In this document: in pieces, positions 36,996-47,109 of the stretch | Layout: each line of letters begins with the position of its first letter | How positions within the stretch are numbered: the first letter of the stretch is position 1 | Assembly (NCBI GenBank): GCA_016718135.1 | Contig: JADKEF010000001.1 | Location: forward strand, 245,001 to 309,000 | Direction of reading: 5' to 3' | Source: Acidobacteriota bacterium | GTDB lineage: Bacteria; Acidobacteriota; Blastocatellia; Pyrinomonadales; Pyrinomonadaceae | Length of the DNA stretch: 64,000 bases | Program-made: the position numbers and the translations under genes | The notes under the pieces: model-generated | What the model was told of the DNA's origin: nothing | Seen by the model: only the letters and a program-made list of their open reading frames with translations | The model's database searches: none

Positions 36996-39819
36996 CTATC
37001 GATGGAAAGTGCAAAAGTCCTTCGGCTCGGCCCCTTTTTTGAAACTGCGTGATTCTTTGTCAGGACAACGGGCTGTGGCTCGTTGGCCGCTAACGGGGCA
37101 GACCATAACAGTCGTTTCGCCAGAACCCGTTGCTGACGGACGGTTTTCCCTTTTCCCAGGGCCGCCGTCCGGGGCCGATCCGTCGGGTTGGGCGTCTTGC
37201 CAGGTTTCTGTCACAGGTGTCGCCGATGCGGCTGCCTTTGGCTGCGGCGGAGCATCGTCAAGGGGAATGTCCTCATTCATCGGTATCAGTTGCCGATTTG
37301 GCACTGTCCCTACGACAAATATCTCGACGCGGCGGAACTCTGCCGGGACATTTGTTAAAAAGACCTCTTTCGGTTCGATCACCGGATCTTCGTAATACGG
37401 ATCGGTGGAATCAGTTATCTGCTTCGGCGTAGGAGAAGGCGTTGCTGACGGTGAAGCCTCGGCAAGAGCGTCCAATTCCCGGATCAGAGCACCTGAGCGG
37501 ATATCGATCTCGGCTTTGCGAAGATTTGCGGGCATTGTCCAGTCGCCATTCCACTCAGGATGCAATCGCAATGCTTCCTTCATAAAATCAGCCCACACCG
37601 GCATCGCCGAGTCAGAGCCTTTCATCCCAAGATCGTCTCCGTTATCAAATCCGACATAGACCACGCAGACGATCTCAGGCGTAAATCCTGCAAACCAGCC
37701 GTCACGCGACGTTCCCGTTTTACCGGCAAACGCGGTCTTTCCAGCCACATTTCTAAACCCCCAGCCCTGCAATTGAGCTGCGGTGCCGCGGTTTACGACA
37801 TCCTTCATCATGTCGTCCATGATGTACGCGACGTCGGGGCGAACAACGTTCTTTCTGTCTGGAGCAGGTGCAACAGTGGTGCGGCCGTCGCCGCCGGTGA
37901 CCCGTGTGATCGGTGTCGGCAAAACGCGATCACCGAGGTTCGCGAACATCGTGTACGCTGTTGCGACCTGCAAAGGCGTCGCCTCGGACGTGCCCAAGGC
38001 CATCGATGGATAAGCCTTATCAACCTTTGGCATTCCGGCTTTATTGGCGAAATTCATCACCTTCCCGACGTTAAGCGACATCGCGATATCGACGGTGATG
38101 ACGTTCTTGCTCTTAACTAGGGCATCGCGGAGCGTGGTCTCTTTGTTCGAAAAGAAATCGCCAAAATTGCCCGGTGTGTAGCTTTCGCTACCGTAGGTGA
38201 AAGTTTTTTTCTCGTCTTTGAAAACAGTGGCCGTCGTGAATTGCCGCGAACTCGAATCATACGCCGTATTGATCGCCGCCGCGTAAACAAATGGCTTAAA
38301 GACCGATCCGGGTTGCCGCTGAGCATCGGTCGCACGGTTGAATTGGTTAGCCAGATAATCACGTCCGCCGACCATCGCGACGATCTCGCCGGTCTTTGGC
38401 CGAATCGCGACGAGTGCGGCGTTTAGCGATCCCGGAGCTTTCTTTGGGAAATATTTATCGAGAGCCGCGAGCCGTTTGTTGACGGTCTCGTAGGCGATCC
38501 GCTGCAGGTCGGGGTCGATCGATGTGTAAACCCGCAGATGTTGCAGAGCCTCGGGGTCGCTGATTATTTTTGGCAATTCTTCGATCGCGAACTGCGAAAA
38601 GTAGGGCATTCCTTGCAAGTCTTTCGTGTTTGAGATCTGCCGTAATTGGATCGGTTCGGTGCGAACTTGAGCCAGTTTTCCGGCATCGAGTTCACCGGCC
38701 TCGACCATCGATTCGAGTACCTGATTTCGCCGTTCCTGTACCCGTTCGGGGTTCTTATATGGATTGTAGCGGTTCGGGCTGCGGATGATACCGGCGAGGA
38801 ACGCGGCTTCGGGCAGCGTCAATTGCGAAACATCCTTGCCAAAATATGCATTCGACGCCTCGCCGACGCCGTATATTGAGACGCCGGATTGTTGGCCTAG
38901 ATAGATCTGGTTGGCGTAGAGCGTGAAGATCTCCTGCTTGGTCAGCCGCGTCTCAAGGATGACGGACATATACGCCTCGGTGATCTTTCTTTCCCAGGTC
39001 TGATCGCGTGTAAGCAGAAGGTTCTTTACGAGCTGCTGCGTGATCGAAGAGCCGCCCTGATTGGAGATAGGCGAGTTCTCGTCCGATTCATAACGCCGCC
39101 AAAAGGCACGAGCGATGCCGCGAAGATTTATGCCGTAATGCTCAAAACGCGCGGTCCTCGGTAACGGTGATCGCTTTGACGAGGTGCGGCGGGATGTCGT
39201 TGAATGTGACGGTCTTTCGCCGTCCGTCACCTTCGGCGGCGATCGAGCTGAGAATTCTTGGCTCAAGCTTAGCCTCGTTTGGCTGCGTGTTCGAATCGCG
39301 ATCGCCTATCGCCGCAACCGTCTTACCGTCTTTTGAGAACTTGATCGATAGCGACGGAAAGACCTTCTTCCCATCGATCGAACCGGTCAATCCGGGCTCG
39401 ATCCCCAAAACGTCATTCTCGAAAACATACCGGCTTCGCGAGGCGTCGGCCTGGTTGTTCCGCTCGATATAGCCCGCAGATTTGAGATATTCGATCAGGC
39501 CTTGGGCGTTGATCGCCTCACCGACTTTCAAAGTTTTTGGGGCCGAATAGATGCCCGCCGATGCCGTGAAGACCTCACCGCTCAGCAAACGGCGGTCAAT
39601 GCGGTCTGAGAATTCGAACCAGAAGTACGTAAGCGTCAGAAAGCCTGCGACCAGCAATATTCCAGCGATCGCTAGTGTCCAAACATTAAAAACCTTTCGC
39701 AGCACACGCTTAGACCGCGAATCCGGCGGAGCCTGATACGACGACGCGCGGCGCGACTTTACCCAGCCCTTCGGCGGCATTTTCGAGCGGGAAGTCTTAT
39801 CAGGCAATTTATCCTGCAT
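36996..39819 (-). CDS. Penicillin-binding protein 1A, bifunctional (frameshifted)
   Basis: Reconstructed class A PBP of about 940 residues. The N-terminal part (cytoplasmic tail, membrane segment near residue 55, start of the GT51 domain) ends at ITVTEDRAF; the rest begins FEHYGINLRGIARAFWRRY in another frame. The glycosyltransferase has GGSSITQQLVKNLLLT; the transpeptidase has SxxK in RQPGSVFKPFVYA, SxN in KSKNVITVD and KTGT in FAGKTGTSRDG, and there is a long Pro-rich C-terminal tail. The break is at a run of four A (39144-39147; T on the coding strand), where one extra or two missing bases shift the frame. As an essential-class enzyme with all motifs intact, a sequencing indel is the likely cause. 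Confidence 0.9.
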
Positions 39820-39923
39820 CGTAGGTTGGAAAACGGTGGGGCGAAGTGAGATTATCGACCTCAGCGAAGGCCGCTAATAGTTTACCGATATTCGACCGCG
39901 CCTGTCGAACAAATTCTTGATCG

Positions 39924-40949
39924 ATGTCACAGAATATTACGACAAACATTGCTCAGATCGCCCGTCGCAGGCTCATCCTTGCGGCATGCGCTGTTGTTAC
40001 AATGATCGTAGTCGGTGGGGTTGGATTTCGGTTTTACGAGGGATTTTCATGGCTTGACAGTTTTTATGTAGCGGCTCAGACGGTCACGACGGTCGGCTAC
40101 GGAGACCTAACACCGCTAACCGCTCAGGGGCGATTTTTTGCGATACTTTTAATGCTAACAGGCGCCGGAACGGTGCTCTACGCTCTGACCTTGCTGGCAC
40201 AATCGGTGATTCAATCCGAGATAGTCGAGGCCTACGGAAAGAGGGCGAAGATGAAAGAGATAGAGAAACTACGAGACCATTACATAGTGTGCGGAGCCGG
40301 GCGGGTTGGTCGCCGCATCATTGGAAACCTGCAGAAAGAGAAACTGCCGCATATTATCATCGAGTCGGATGAGAAGAAGCTGGAAGACCTCGATCTGACA
40401 GGTACGCAGTTTTTGGTCGGCGATGCGACATCCGAAGAAATCCTGGTGACTGCGGGTGTTCGACACGCAAAAGGCCTGGCTAGTTGCTTGCCAGACGATG
40501 CCGCAAACGTCTATGTAGTATTGACGGCCCGGGGCCTCAATCCGACGGTCCATATCGTGTCGCGAGCCGTCGAGGAACAAGCAGAGGCATCTTTGATCCG
40601 TGCTGGAGCGAGCCGCGTTGTTGCACCGACGATCATTGGCAGCCAGTCGATGGCTAGGGCTCTGCTCAAACCGGCTATCGCTGATTTTATGGATTCCATC
40701 GTCGCCGAATCACTCGATCTGGTTTTCGAGGAAGTCGCGATAGCCCGCCACTCACCTTACGCTGGCCGATTCCTGCGGGAAACCAACTTGCTAAGCGAGT
40801 TGAGCCTGATCGTTGTCGCCATAAGGCGGCGGGAAGGTGAGTTGGCATTTCATCCGAACGGCGAAACGCGGATCGAGGCTGGTGATCTGTTGATCGTCAT
40901 CGGCAAGGCCGAATCGGTTAAACGGCTGATCGAGGCAAATCAAACATGA
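39924..40949 (+). CDS. Two-TM potassium channel with RCK domain
   Basis: 341 residues. Two membrane helices (about 18-38 and 70-92) flank the filter TVGYGD at residues 56-61. An RCK/TrkA-N domain follows (HYIVCGAGRVGRRIIGNLQK with the Rossmann GxGxxG), then a TrkA-C domain ending in LIVIGKAESVKRLI. This is the MthK-like layout of ligand-gated K+ channels. The stop overlaps the start of the next gene by four bases. Confidence 0.92.
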   Translation: MSQNITTNIAQIARRRLILAACAVVTMIVVGGVGFRFYEGFSWLDSFYVAAQTVTTVGYGDLTPLTAQGRFFAILLMLTGAGTVLYALTLLAQSVIQSEIVEAYGKRAKMKEIEKLRDHYIVCGAGRVGRRIIGNLQKEKLPHIIIESDEKKLEDLDLTGTQFLVGDATSEEILVTAGVRHAKGLASCLPDDAANVYVVLTARGLNPTVHIVSRAVEEQAEASLIRAGASRVVAPTIIGSQSMARALLKPAIADFMDSIVAESLDLVFEEVAIARHSPYAGRFLRETNLLSELSLIVVAIRRREGELAFHPNGETRIEAGDLLIVIGKAESVKRLIEANQT

Positions 40950-41788
40950 AAATTCTGGTTACCGGCGGCAGCGGATATCTCGGCACCCACGTGAGGCGTT
41001 TTTTCAACGCCGACGACCTCTCGGGCCGTTGCGGACTCGATATTCTGAACGTGAATGACGTTGCGATAGTTGCGGATTACGATGTTGTGATACATCTCGC
41101 CGCTCATCTCGACAAGTCGCCTGATGCCGCGGAGGCTGTTTTTCAAAATAATGTGCAGGGAACCGTGAACGTTCTGCGAGAGATGAAGCAAGACGCGATC
41201 TTTATATTTGCTTCGACAAAAGACGTTTACGGCCGGTTTGCAGATAATTATTCCGAGGTGCCGGAAGATTGCCCGACAATCTACGCCGGACAGTCGGCAC
41301 TCGAATGGTCAAAGCTGATCGCCGAGCAATACGTTGCTTATTACGGGAATCTGCGTAACTTTCGCTCGTGCATCCTCCGTCTCTCGACCGTCTATGCACC
41401 GCCGAGCCACGATAATACGCCGAATTTTGTCGGCTACTACGCCGATGCCATAAACAAAGGCGAACGCCTCGCCCTGCCTGGTGGCGGCAGGCCAAAACGC
41501 GATCTGCTACACGTAGATGACCTCTCAAAGGCAATTTCCGCCTTCAACGAATCAGTCATCCGCCACGGCCTCTACAACATCGGCGGAGGCCGGCAGAATG
41601 CACTTTCGCTAAGCGAATTGGTCGCTAAAATGGAAGAAGTATCGGGTTTGCAAGCGGTGATGGACGAGGACACCGAGATTCCCGCACCGACGCCACTTAA
41701 TTATGTGACAGACCTAAGTTTGATCTCGCAGGAATTAGGCTGGAAACCCGAGATTGGCTTGAATGAGGGGTTGAAAGAGCTTTTTTAA
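40946..41788 (+). CDS. NAD-dependent epimerase/dehydratase-like protein
   Basis: 280 residues, extended SDR fold with GGSGYLGTHVRRFF, VIHLAAHLDKSPDAAEAV and RDLLHVDDLSKAISAF. The usual catalytic YxxxK is replaced: the sequence aligned there is SALEWSKLIAEQY, with Leu where Tyr should be. It may therefore be catalytically altered or use a different residue. Its neighbours are the heptosyltransferase and heptose phosphatase genes, so it may act on LPS sugar nucleotides. It overlaps the channel gene by four bases. Confidence 0.82.
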   Translation: MKILVTGGSGYLGTHVRRFFNADDLSGRCGLDILNVNDVAIVADYDVVIHLAAHLDKSPDAAEAVFQNNVQGTVNVLREMKQDAIFIFASTKDVYGRFADNYSEVPEDCPTIYAGQSALEWSKLIAEQYVAYYGNLRNFRSCILRLSTVYAPPSHDNTPNFVGYYADAINKGERLALPGGGRPKRDLLHVDDLSKAISAFNESVIRHGLYNIGGGRQNALSLSELVAKMEEVSGLQAVMDEDTEIPAPTPLNYVTDLSLISQELGWKPEIGLNEGLKELF

Positions 41789-41853
41789 CAGCGGATTGAC
41801 ACGGATCTAACAGATTTTCTTTAATCCGTGTGAATCTGTGTAAATCCGTTGTT
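41787..41853. repeat. Intergenic palindrome with ATCCGTGT words
   Basis: The left arm AACAGCGGATTGACACGGAT (41787-41806) is matched in reverse by ATCCGTGTGAATCTGTGTAA and ATCCGTTGTT (41824-41853). It fills the gap between the epimerase-like and heptosyltransferase genes, eight bases before the heptosyltransferase start. Similar hairpins made of ATCCGTGT words occur in other bacterial groups. Confidence 0.7.
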
Positions 41854-41860
41854 TCTTCCT

Positions 41861-42934
41861 ATGAAAATACTAGTCCGTGGAACAAATTGGATCGGTGATG
41901 CCGTTATGTCCGTGCCCGCCTTACGCGAGCTGCGGCGGATATTTCCTGATGCTCAGATCACGCTGCATACGCGTTCGTGGGCGGATGGGTTGTTTCGGGA
42001 TGTGGATTTTATTGATGATCTGGTTACTTTTGATAAGCACAAATGGAAGATCAAGGACGTTTACGATAATACGCAGTTTTTGAAGGAAGACGGATATGAT
42101 CTCGCCGTTGTGTTTCCGAACTCTTTCGAATCCGCTCTGACAACCTATCTAACCCGTATTCCGCGACGTTTTGGCTACAACAAAGACCTCCGCGGGCTGT
42201 TGTTGACCGATCCGATCGCCGTCCCCGAATGGAAGAGCCGTCGTCACGAGGTTTACTACTATTTGAATCTGATAGCGGCTGTTGAAAAGAAGATGCTGGG
42301 ACGCGAGACGGTTGGCTCGTTTGAGCCGGACATTTCACTCGGAATTTCTGAGGAACGAACGTACAACGCTCAGTCTGCTCTAGCCGAAAACGGTGTTGAT
42401 ATGCTGCGGCCAACTGTCGCCCTGGGCGTCGGTTCAACCAATTCCTTGGCAAAAAGATGGCCGTTTGGCAATTTCGCTAAGCTCAATGATCGCTTGCAGA
42501 TAGAACTAAATGCTAATGTAATACTTATAGGCTCAAATGGAGACTCTGAGGTTGCTGGAATGGTCGTATCTGAGGCAAAACACAAACCGATCAACCTCAC
42601 CGGCAAGACCGATATCGGAGAAGCAGCCGCAATTCTAAGTGCCGTCGATCTGATGATCTCAAACGACATGGGCCTCGCTCACATTGCTCCGGCCGTCGGG
42701 ACGCAAACCATCGCGATATTCGGCCCGACAAACCCTGAAACGACCCGTGCGTTCTCGCCATTATCAGAAGTGATCAGAAAACCTGTAGAATGTTCTCCGT
42801 GCATGCTGCGCGAATGTCCGATCGACCATCGCTGCATGAACTGGGTCACGGTAGACGAGGTATTTGAGGCCGCAAAACTTAGACTCATCCCTGATGAAGA
42901 CGATCTTTATGAAGAAACCGGCAGTATTTCTTGA
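41861..42934 (+). CDS. LPS heptosyltransferase II (glycosyltransferase family 9)
   Basis: 357 residues. GT9 features: KILVRGTNWIGDAVMSVPAL at the N-terminus, VGSTNSLAKRWPFGNFAKLN, SNDMGLAHIAPAVGTQTIAI and FGPTNPETTRAF, followed by CSPCMLRECPIDHRCMN with the usual cysteines. It adds the second heptose to the LPS inner core (WaaF/RfaF). ATG 41861 was chosen at the conserved MKILVR start. It overlaps the heptose phosphatase gene by 26 bases. Confidence 0.9.
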   Translation: MKILVRGTNWIGDAVMSVPALRELRRIFPDAQITLHTRSWADGLFRDVDFIDDLVTFDKHKWKIKDVYDNTQFLKEDGYDLAVVFPNSFESALTTYLTRIPRRFGYNKDLRGLLLTDPIAVPEWKSRRHEVYYYLNLIAAVEKKMLGRETVGSFEPDISLGISEERTYNAQSALAENGVDMLRPTVALGVGSTNSLAKRWPFGNFAKLNDRLQIELNANVILIGSNGDSEVAGMVVSEAKHKPINLTGKTDIGEAAAILSAVDLMISNDMGLAHIAPAVGTQTIAIFGPTNPETTRAFSPLSEVIRKPVECSPCMLRECPIDHRCMNWVTVDEVFEAAKLRLIPDEDDLYEETGSIS

Positions 42935-43457
42935 CCGAGACGGCACGCTGATCGAGGAAGTGAATTACCTTTCCCGCGTCGAGGATCTGCGCCTGTTTTC
43001 TTACACCGCAGAGTCGGTCAAGTTATTGAAAGAACAGGGCTTCTGGGTGATCGTAGTGACAAATCAGTCCGGCATAGGCCGTGGCATCTATTCCGAGGCT
43101 GATATGCACTCGGTCCACGAGGCGATTCAGGCTGAACTCGGCGGGGCGATAGACGCATTCTATTTTTGCCCGCATTTGCCTGACGAAGGCTGCAAATGCC
43201 GGAAGCCCGGCCTCGGTATGATCGAGGCTGCAATGGCCGAATTTGAGATAGATCTCGAGAACTCGTGGATGATCGGGGATAAGAAACTCGATATAGAGAC
43301 CGGACAAGCCGCGACGGTGTCAACATCCTTGGTTTCAACGGGTTACGGTAGCGAACATAAGGCTGTACTCGAAATGCCACCCACGCTTTTCGCCGCAGAT
43401 CTGGGCGAGGCCGTACAGCACATCGTCGGTTTAGTTCCGACCAAAATCGTCGTCTAG
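42909..43457 (+). CDS. gmhB: D-glycero-D-manno-heptose 1,7-bisphosphate 7-phosphatase
   Basis: 182 residues of the HAD-IIIA family. Motif I is VFLDRDGTLIEE, the threonine motif VVTNQSGIGRG, the zinc cysteines CPHLPDEGCKCRKPG, and motif III/IV SWMIGDKKLDIETG. This fits GmhB, which makes the heptose-1-phosphate precursor of ADP-heptose. It overlaps the heptosyltransferase gene (26 bases), and overlaps tail to tail with the cupin gene. Confidence 0.9.
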   Translation: MKKPAVFLDRDGTLIEEVNYLSRVEDLRLFSYTAESVKLLKEQGFWVIVVTNQSGIGRGIYSEADMHSVHEAIQAELGGAIDAFYFCPHLPDEGCKCRKPGLGMIEAAMAEFEIDLENSWMIGDKKLDIETGQAATVSTSLVSTGYGSEHKAVLEMPPTLFAADLGEAVQHIVGLVPTKIVV

Positions 43458-43790
43458 TCGCACAATATCGTCCTCTCCGAAGTAATCACCAGTCTGCACC
43501 TCGATAAAAACAAGCAATTCTGCCTCGTCCGGATTCTCCACACGGTGAGCGTCGCCGCGTGCGATATCGACCGCGTCGCCTGATTTTACTATGATTTCGG
43601 TGCCGTTTAATGTTACTTTAGCTGTACCATTTGCGACGTACCAGTGTTCGGCCCGACGCGAATGTTGCTGATAGCTCAGCCGTTTTCCCGGCAGTACCTC
43701 GATCCTTTTAACTTTGTAATTATCGCCCTCGTCCAGCACGGTAAAGGTGCCCCAAGGGCGTTGGTCGAATTTTGGTGAATTCTCGCTCAT
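43431..43790 (-). CDS. Cupin (mannose-6-phosphate isomerase type II C-domain-like)
   Basis: 119 residues, one cupin domain. RPWGTFTVLDEGDNYKVKRI, LSYQQHSRRAEHWYVANGTA and VDIARGDAHRVENPDE carry the metal-binding His and Glu residues. It resembles the stand-alone cupin related to the C-terminal part of AlgA/ManC bifunctional enzymes. The role is probably sugar-phosphate isomerisation or binding. It overlaps gmhB by 27 bases at the 3' end and is divergent from pilS. Confidence 0.8.
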   Translation of the reverse strand: MSENSPKFDQRPWGTFTVLDEGDNYKVKRIEVLPGKRLSYQQHSRRAEHWYVANGTAKVTLNGTEIIVKSGDAVDIARGDAHRVENPDEAELLVFIEVQTGDYFGEDDIVRLDDDFGRN

Positions 43791-43796
43791 AGATTG

Positions 43797-45554
43797 ATGA
43801 CCAGTTTAGACGAAAAGGCCGTTCCAGCCAACGACAAGCAGATGCAAAGCCTGCAAACGCTGATCATTGGGCGTTTGATGGTTATCTTTCTTCTTTTGGT
43901 GACCAGCTGGTTCTGGTACAGCGGCACCCTAAAGCTGTCGTTCGATACCTTTCCGCAAGGTCTTTTCCTCGTCTTCATCATCTCGGTCGGGCTGACGATA
44001 ATATATTTTTTCCTGCTGAGGCTCAGTAAGAACTTTGCGTGGCAATTACGAATACAATTCTTGCTCGATGCTCTGCTGATCACGTGGCTCCTTTGGCGAA
44101 CTGGCGACCTCTCATCGCCATACATAACCCTTTATATTGTATTGATCAGTGTCGCGAGCTTCTATTTGCGGCCGCTCGCGACGCTTTTGATGGCGGCGAT
44201 CTGTGCTCTTCTGTTTGTGACGCTCTCGGTTTTGACATTCTATGCCGTGATCGAGTCGTCAGGAACTCCACAGGCTGCTAGTAAGGCCATTCAGATAATC
44301 AGCTTTCATATTGTGGCATTGTTGGTCGTGGGTTTGCTTGCATCACGACTTTCAGATCGCCGGATGTCAGGCATCGAACTCGAAGAAACTGCAAAAAGTC
44401 TTGCCAGCCTTCGAGCTCTCCACGAACGCATCGTAGAATCGATCCGCTCCGGACTCGTCACGACTGATCTCGACGGCAATATATATACGTTCAACGCGGC
44501 TGCGACTGAGATCACAGGCTACATGCCCGAGCAGATGCTCGGCAAGACGATAGAGGAGCTTTTTGGCGACATTCGCGAACAGATCGATCTGTCACTCTCT
44601 GCCGCGGGCGATGGTGAACCGCTGCCAAGGTTTGAGACCGATCTGCTGACGCCGGATGGGTTTGCGGTGCGAATAGGCTTTAGCGTATCGCTACTTTTCT
44701 CCGAAACGCAGGAGGCGACGGGGTTGATCATTACATTTCAGGACCTAACGGAAATACGCTCGATGGAGGAAAGCGTAAGGCGAAAAGACCGAATGGCGGC
44801 GGTCGGGCGTGTTGCGGCCGGATTGGCCCACGAGATCCGCAATCCGCTCGGAGCGATGCGCGGGGCGATACAGGTTCTGGATTCTGACACGCCGAAAGAA
44901 TCACGTCAGGCTGGGCTGATGGACATTATCCTCAAGGAATCTGACCGGCTGAACAGCATCATCACCAATTTCCTCGGCTATGCACGTCCGGCGGCGGTGG
45001 ATTTTGCGGAGACCAAGATCGCAGAAACGATCACCGATACGCTGACACTACTGAAACACAGCCCGGATGTTCGTGAACATCACGAGTTAGTGTCTGAAAT
45101 CGCCGACGAAACGATCGTCATCAGTGCGGACGCCGCTCAGCTGAAGCAGATCTTCTGGAATCTCGCTCGAAATGCGATGCAGGCGATGCCCGACGGCGGC
45201 AAACTGAGGGTGGCCATGTTGTCGATCCCGAACAACCGCATCCGCATCACCTTTGAAGACACGGGCGTCGGAATGTCCCAAGAACAGGTTGAACAGCTAT
45301 TCGAGCCGTTCTCAAATTCGACCACGGGCGGCACTGGCCTTGGGCTGTCGATCGTTTATCAGATCGTGAAAGATCATAATGGAGTGATCAACGTCCGCAG
45401 CCAGGAAGGCGTTGGGACGACGATCACTGTCGAATTGCCCAGGGACAATCGCCGCGTTACTACGCGTATTGCACCGCCGATTCCCGAGACCGAGCCGTCG
45501 CGTCTAACTAACTTTCTTAATGTAACGGAAAAAGAAACCGAGGTCTCTTCTTGA
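43797..45554 (+). CDS. pilS: PilS-like sensor histidine kinase
   Basis: 585 residues. Six hydrophobic segments (about residues 20-190) precede a PAS domain (YTFNAAATEITGYMPEQMLG) and the NtrB-type kinase core: GLAHEIRNPLGAMRGAIQVL with the phospho-acceptor His, N box WNLARNAMQAMPDGG, and G boxes FEDTGVGMSQEQ and GGTGLGLSIV. The topology with membrane helices, PAS and NtrB kinase matches PilS, which senses pilin levels in other species. It precedes pilR, which in turn precedes the two pilin genes with sigma-54 promoters. Confidence 0.9.
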   Translation: MTSLDEKAVPANDKQMQSLQTLIIGRLMVIFLLLVTSWFWYSGTLKLSFDTFPQGLFLVFIISVGLTIIYFFLLRLSKNFAWQLRIQFLLDALLITWLLWRTGDLSSPYITLYIVLISVASFYLRPLATLLMAAICALLFVTLSVLTFYAVIESSGTPQAASKAIQIISFHIVALLVVGLLASRLSDRRMSGIELEETAKSLASLRALHERIVESIRSGLVTTDLDGNIYTFNAAATEITGYMPEQMLGKTIEELFGDIREQIDLSLSAAGDGEPLPRFETDLLTPDGFAVRIGFSVSLLFSETQEATGLIITFQDLTEIRSMEESVRRKDRMAAVGRVAAGLAHEIRNPLGAMRGAIQVLDSDTPKESRQAGLMDIILKESDRLNSIITNFLGYARPAAVDFAETKIAETITDTLTLLKHSPDVREHHELVSEIADETIVISADAAQLKQIFWNLARNAMQAMPDGGKLRVAMLSIPNNRIRITFEDTGVGMSQEQVEQLFEPFSNSTTGGTGLGLSIVYQIVKDHNGVINVRSQEGVGTTITVELPRDNRRVTTRIAPPIPETEPSRLTNFLNVTEKETEVSS

Positions 45555-45592
45555 ATAAAATACGGGAGATTTGTGACAATTCGATAAACAAT

Positions 45593-45661
45593 GTTCAGAG
45601 TGCAAGCTTTAGCTTGTTCCTACTCTGGGCATTTACAAGCTAAGGCGTGCACATTCTGAAC
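45593..45661. repeat. Palindrome between pilS and pilR
   Basis: The left arm begins GTTCAGAGTGCAAGCTTTAG (45593-45612) and continues CTTGT; the right arm is the reverse match, ACAAGCTAAGGCGTGCACAT followed by TCTGAAC (45635-45661). The arms are 25-27 bases with a few mismatches and an 18-base loop. It lies eight bases before the pilR start and could form an mRNA hairpin that influences pilR translation. Confidence 0.75.
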
Positions 45662-45668
45662 TAATTCC

Positions 45669-47063
45669 ATGGCAAATATACTGATCGTTGACGACGAGCA
45701 AAGCTACCGACAGCTACTCAGCCTTGTATTCGAAGAGCAGGGCAACACAATCCGCACGGCCATGAACGGCCGTCAGGCGCTTGAGGCTCTCGAGGTCGAA
45801 CCAGCCGACATCATCATCTCCGACGTGAAGATGCCAGATATGGACGGCATCACGATGCTGCGCGCGGTTCGCGAGACGCTGCCGGACATCGGTGTGATAT
45901 TAATGACCGCGTTTGCGTCGGTTGAGACTGCTCGCGAGGCGTTCAAGCTCGGTGCCGACGATTTTATCCAAAAGCCGTTCGATGTAGAGGAATTAAAGCT
46001 CATCGTCCGCAAAACACTCGAAAAGCAGGCACTGATCGATGAAAACAGAGCCTTCAAACGTGCGCAACGCGACAAGGGAAGCGTAAAGAACATCGTCGGC
46101 AGCTCGGCGAAGATGAATGCCATCTTCCAGATGATCGAGACGGTTGCCGAGGTGCAATCAACAGTTCTGGTTACCGGCGAGAGCGGAACCGGTAAAGAGC
46201 TCGTAGCACGGGCGATCCACGATATGAGCCCGCGGGGTGAAAAACCTTTCGTTTCGATAAATTGTGGTGCGTTTACCGAGACCTTGCTCGAAAGCGAGCT
46301 GTTTGGCTATGTAAAAGGTGCGTTCACGGGTGCTAATACCAACCGCAAAGGCCTTTTTGAGGCGGCGCAGGGCGGGACAATATTCTTAGATGAGATCGGC
46401 GAAATGTCGCCATCGATGCAGGTGAAGCTCTTGAGAGTGTTGCAGGAACGTCGCGTTCGAGCGGTTGGAGCTCACGAAGAAGTCGCCATCGACGCCCGCG
46501 TGATCGCCGCCACAAATCGTGATCTCAAACAAATGACCGAAGAAGGCACGTTCCGCGAAGACCTTTTCTACCGCGTATCGGTCATTCCGATGCATCTGCC
46601 GCCGCTGCGTGATCGTGCCGAGGATATTCCTGACCTTATCGCTCATTTCATGACGAAATTCTGCGATCAGACCGGCAAATCGCTCACGGTCGCTCCAAAA
46701 ACGGCTCAACTGCTCGAAAAATACGCCTGGCACGGCAACGTCCGCGAGCTCGAGCACACCATCGAACGAGCCGTCGCCCTCGAACGCGGCACCGAGATCC
46801 AGCCCGAGCAACTGCCCGATCACATCACAAATTACAACCCCGAGCGCATAAGCGCCGATTTTGAATTGCCCGAATCCGGGGTAAACCTAGTTGCCCACCT
46901 CGACAACCTCGAAAAGACCTACGTAGTCGAAGCCCTCCGCGCCAGCGGCGGAAGCCAGACAAAAGCGGCAGAGTTGCTGCAAATGCCGGTGCGATCACTG
47001 AGACATTTGCTTGATAAGCACAATATAAGAAGTCTGTCGGCCCAGATGAGAAGCTCGGATTGA
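45669..47063 (+). CDS. pilR: PilR-like sigma-54-dependent response regulator
   Basis: 464 residues. Receiver domain (ILIVDDEQSYRQLLSLVFEE, phospho-acceptor Asp in IIISDVKMPDMDG), AAA+ domain with Walker A TGESGTGKELVARAIHD, sigma-54 contact motif GAFTGA, and arginine finger region; the Fis-type helix-turn-helix is SGGSQTKAAELLQMPVRSLR. All expected parts of an NtrC-family regulator are present. It directly follows pilS and precedes two sigma-54-type promoters at the pilin genes. Confidence 0.93.
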   Translation: MANILIVDDEQSYRQLLSLVFEEQGNTIRTAMNGRQALEALEVEPADIIISDVKMPDMDGITMLRAVRETLPDIGVILMTAFASVETAREAFKLGADDFIQKPFDVEELKLIVRKTLEKQALIDENRAFKRAQRDKGSVKNIVGSSAKMNAIFQMIETVAEVQSTVLVTGESGTGKELVARAIHDMSPRGEKPFVSINCGAFTETLLESELFGYVKGAFTGANTNRKGLFEAAQGGTIFLDEIGEMSPSMQVKLLRVLQERRVRAVGAHEEVAIDARVIAATNRDLKQMTEEGTFREDLFYRVSVIPMHLPPLRDRAEDIPDLIAHFMTKFCDQTGKSLTVAPKTAQLLEKYAWHGNVRELEHTIERAVALERGTEIQPEQLPDHITNYNPERISADFELPESGVNLVAHLDNLEKTYVVEALRASGGSQTKAAELLQMPVRSLRHLLDKHNIRSLSAQMRSSD

Positions 47064-47103
47064 GTTTTTAGAGTGTATAGGGTTTGTAGAGTTTTTAGAG
47101 TTC
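47061..47103 (+). repeat. GAGTT-word tract downstream of pilR
   Basis: This 43-base stretch contains GAGTTTTTAGAGTGTATAGG and then GTTTGTAGAGTTTTTAGAGT; the word GAGTT (or AGAGT) recurs four times. It starts at the pilR stop and ends seven bases before the four-helix gene. An inverted tract (AACTC words) lies on the far side of that gene. Confidence 0.65.
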
Positions 47104-47109
47104 CAGGTC

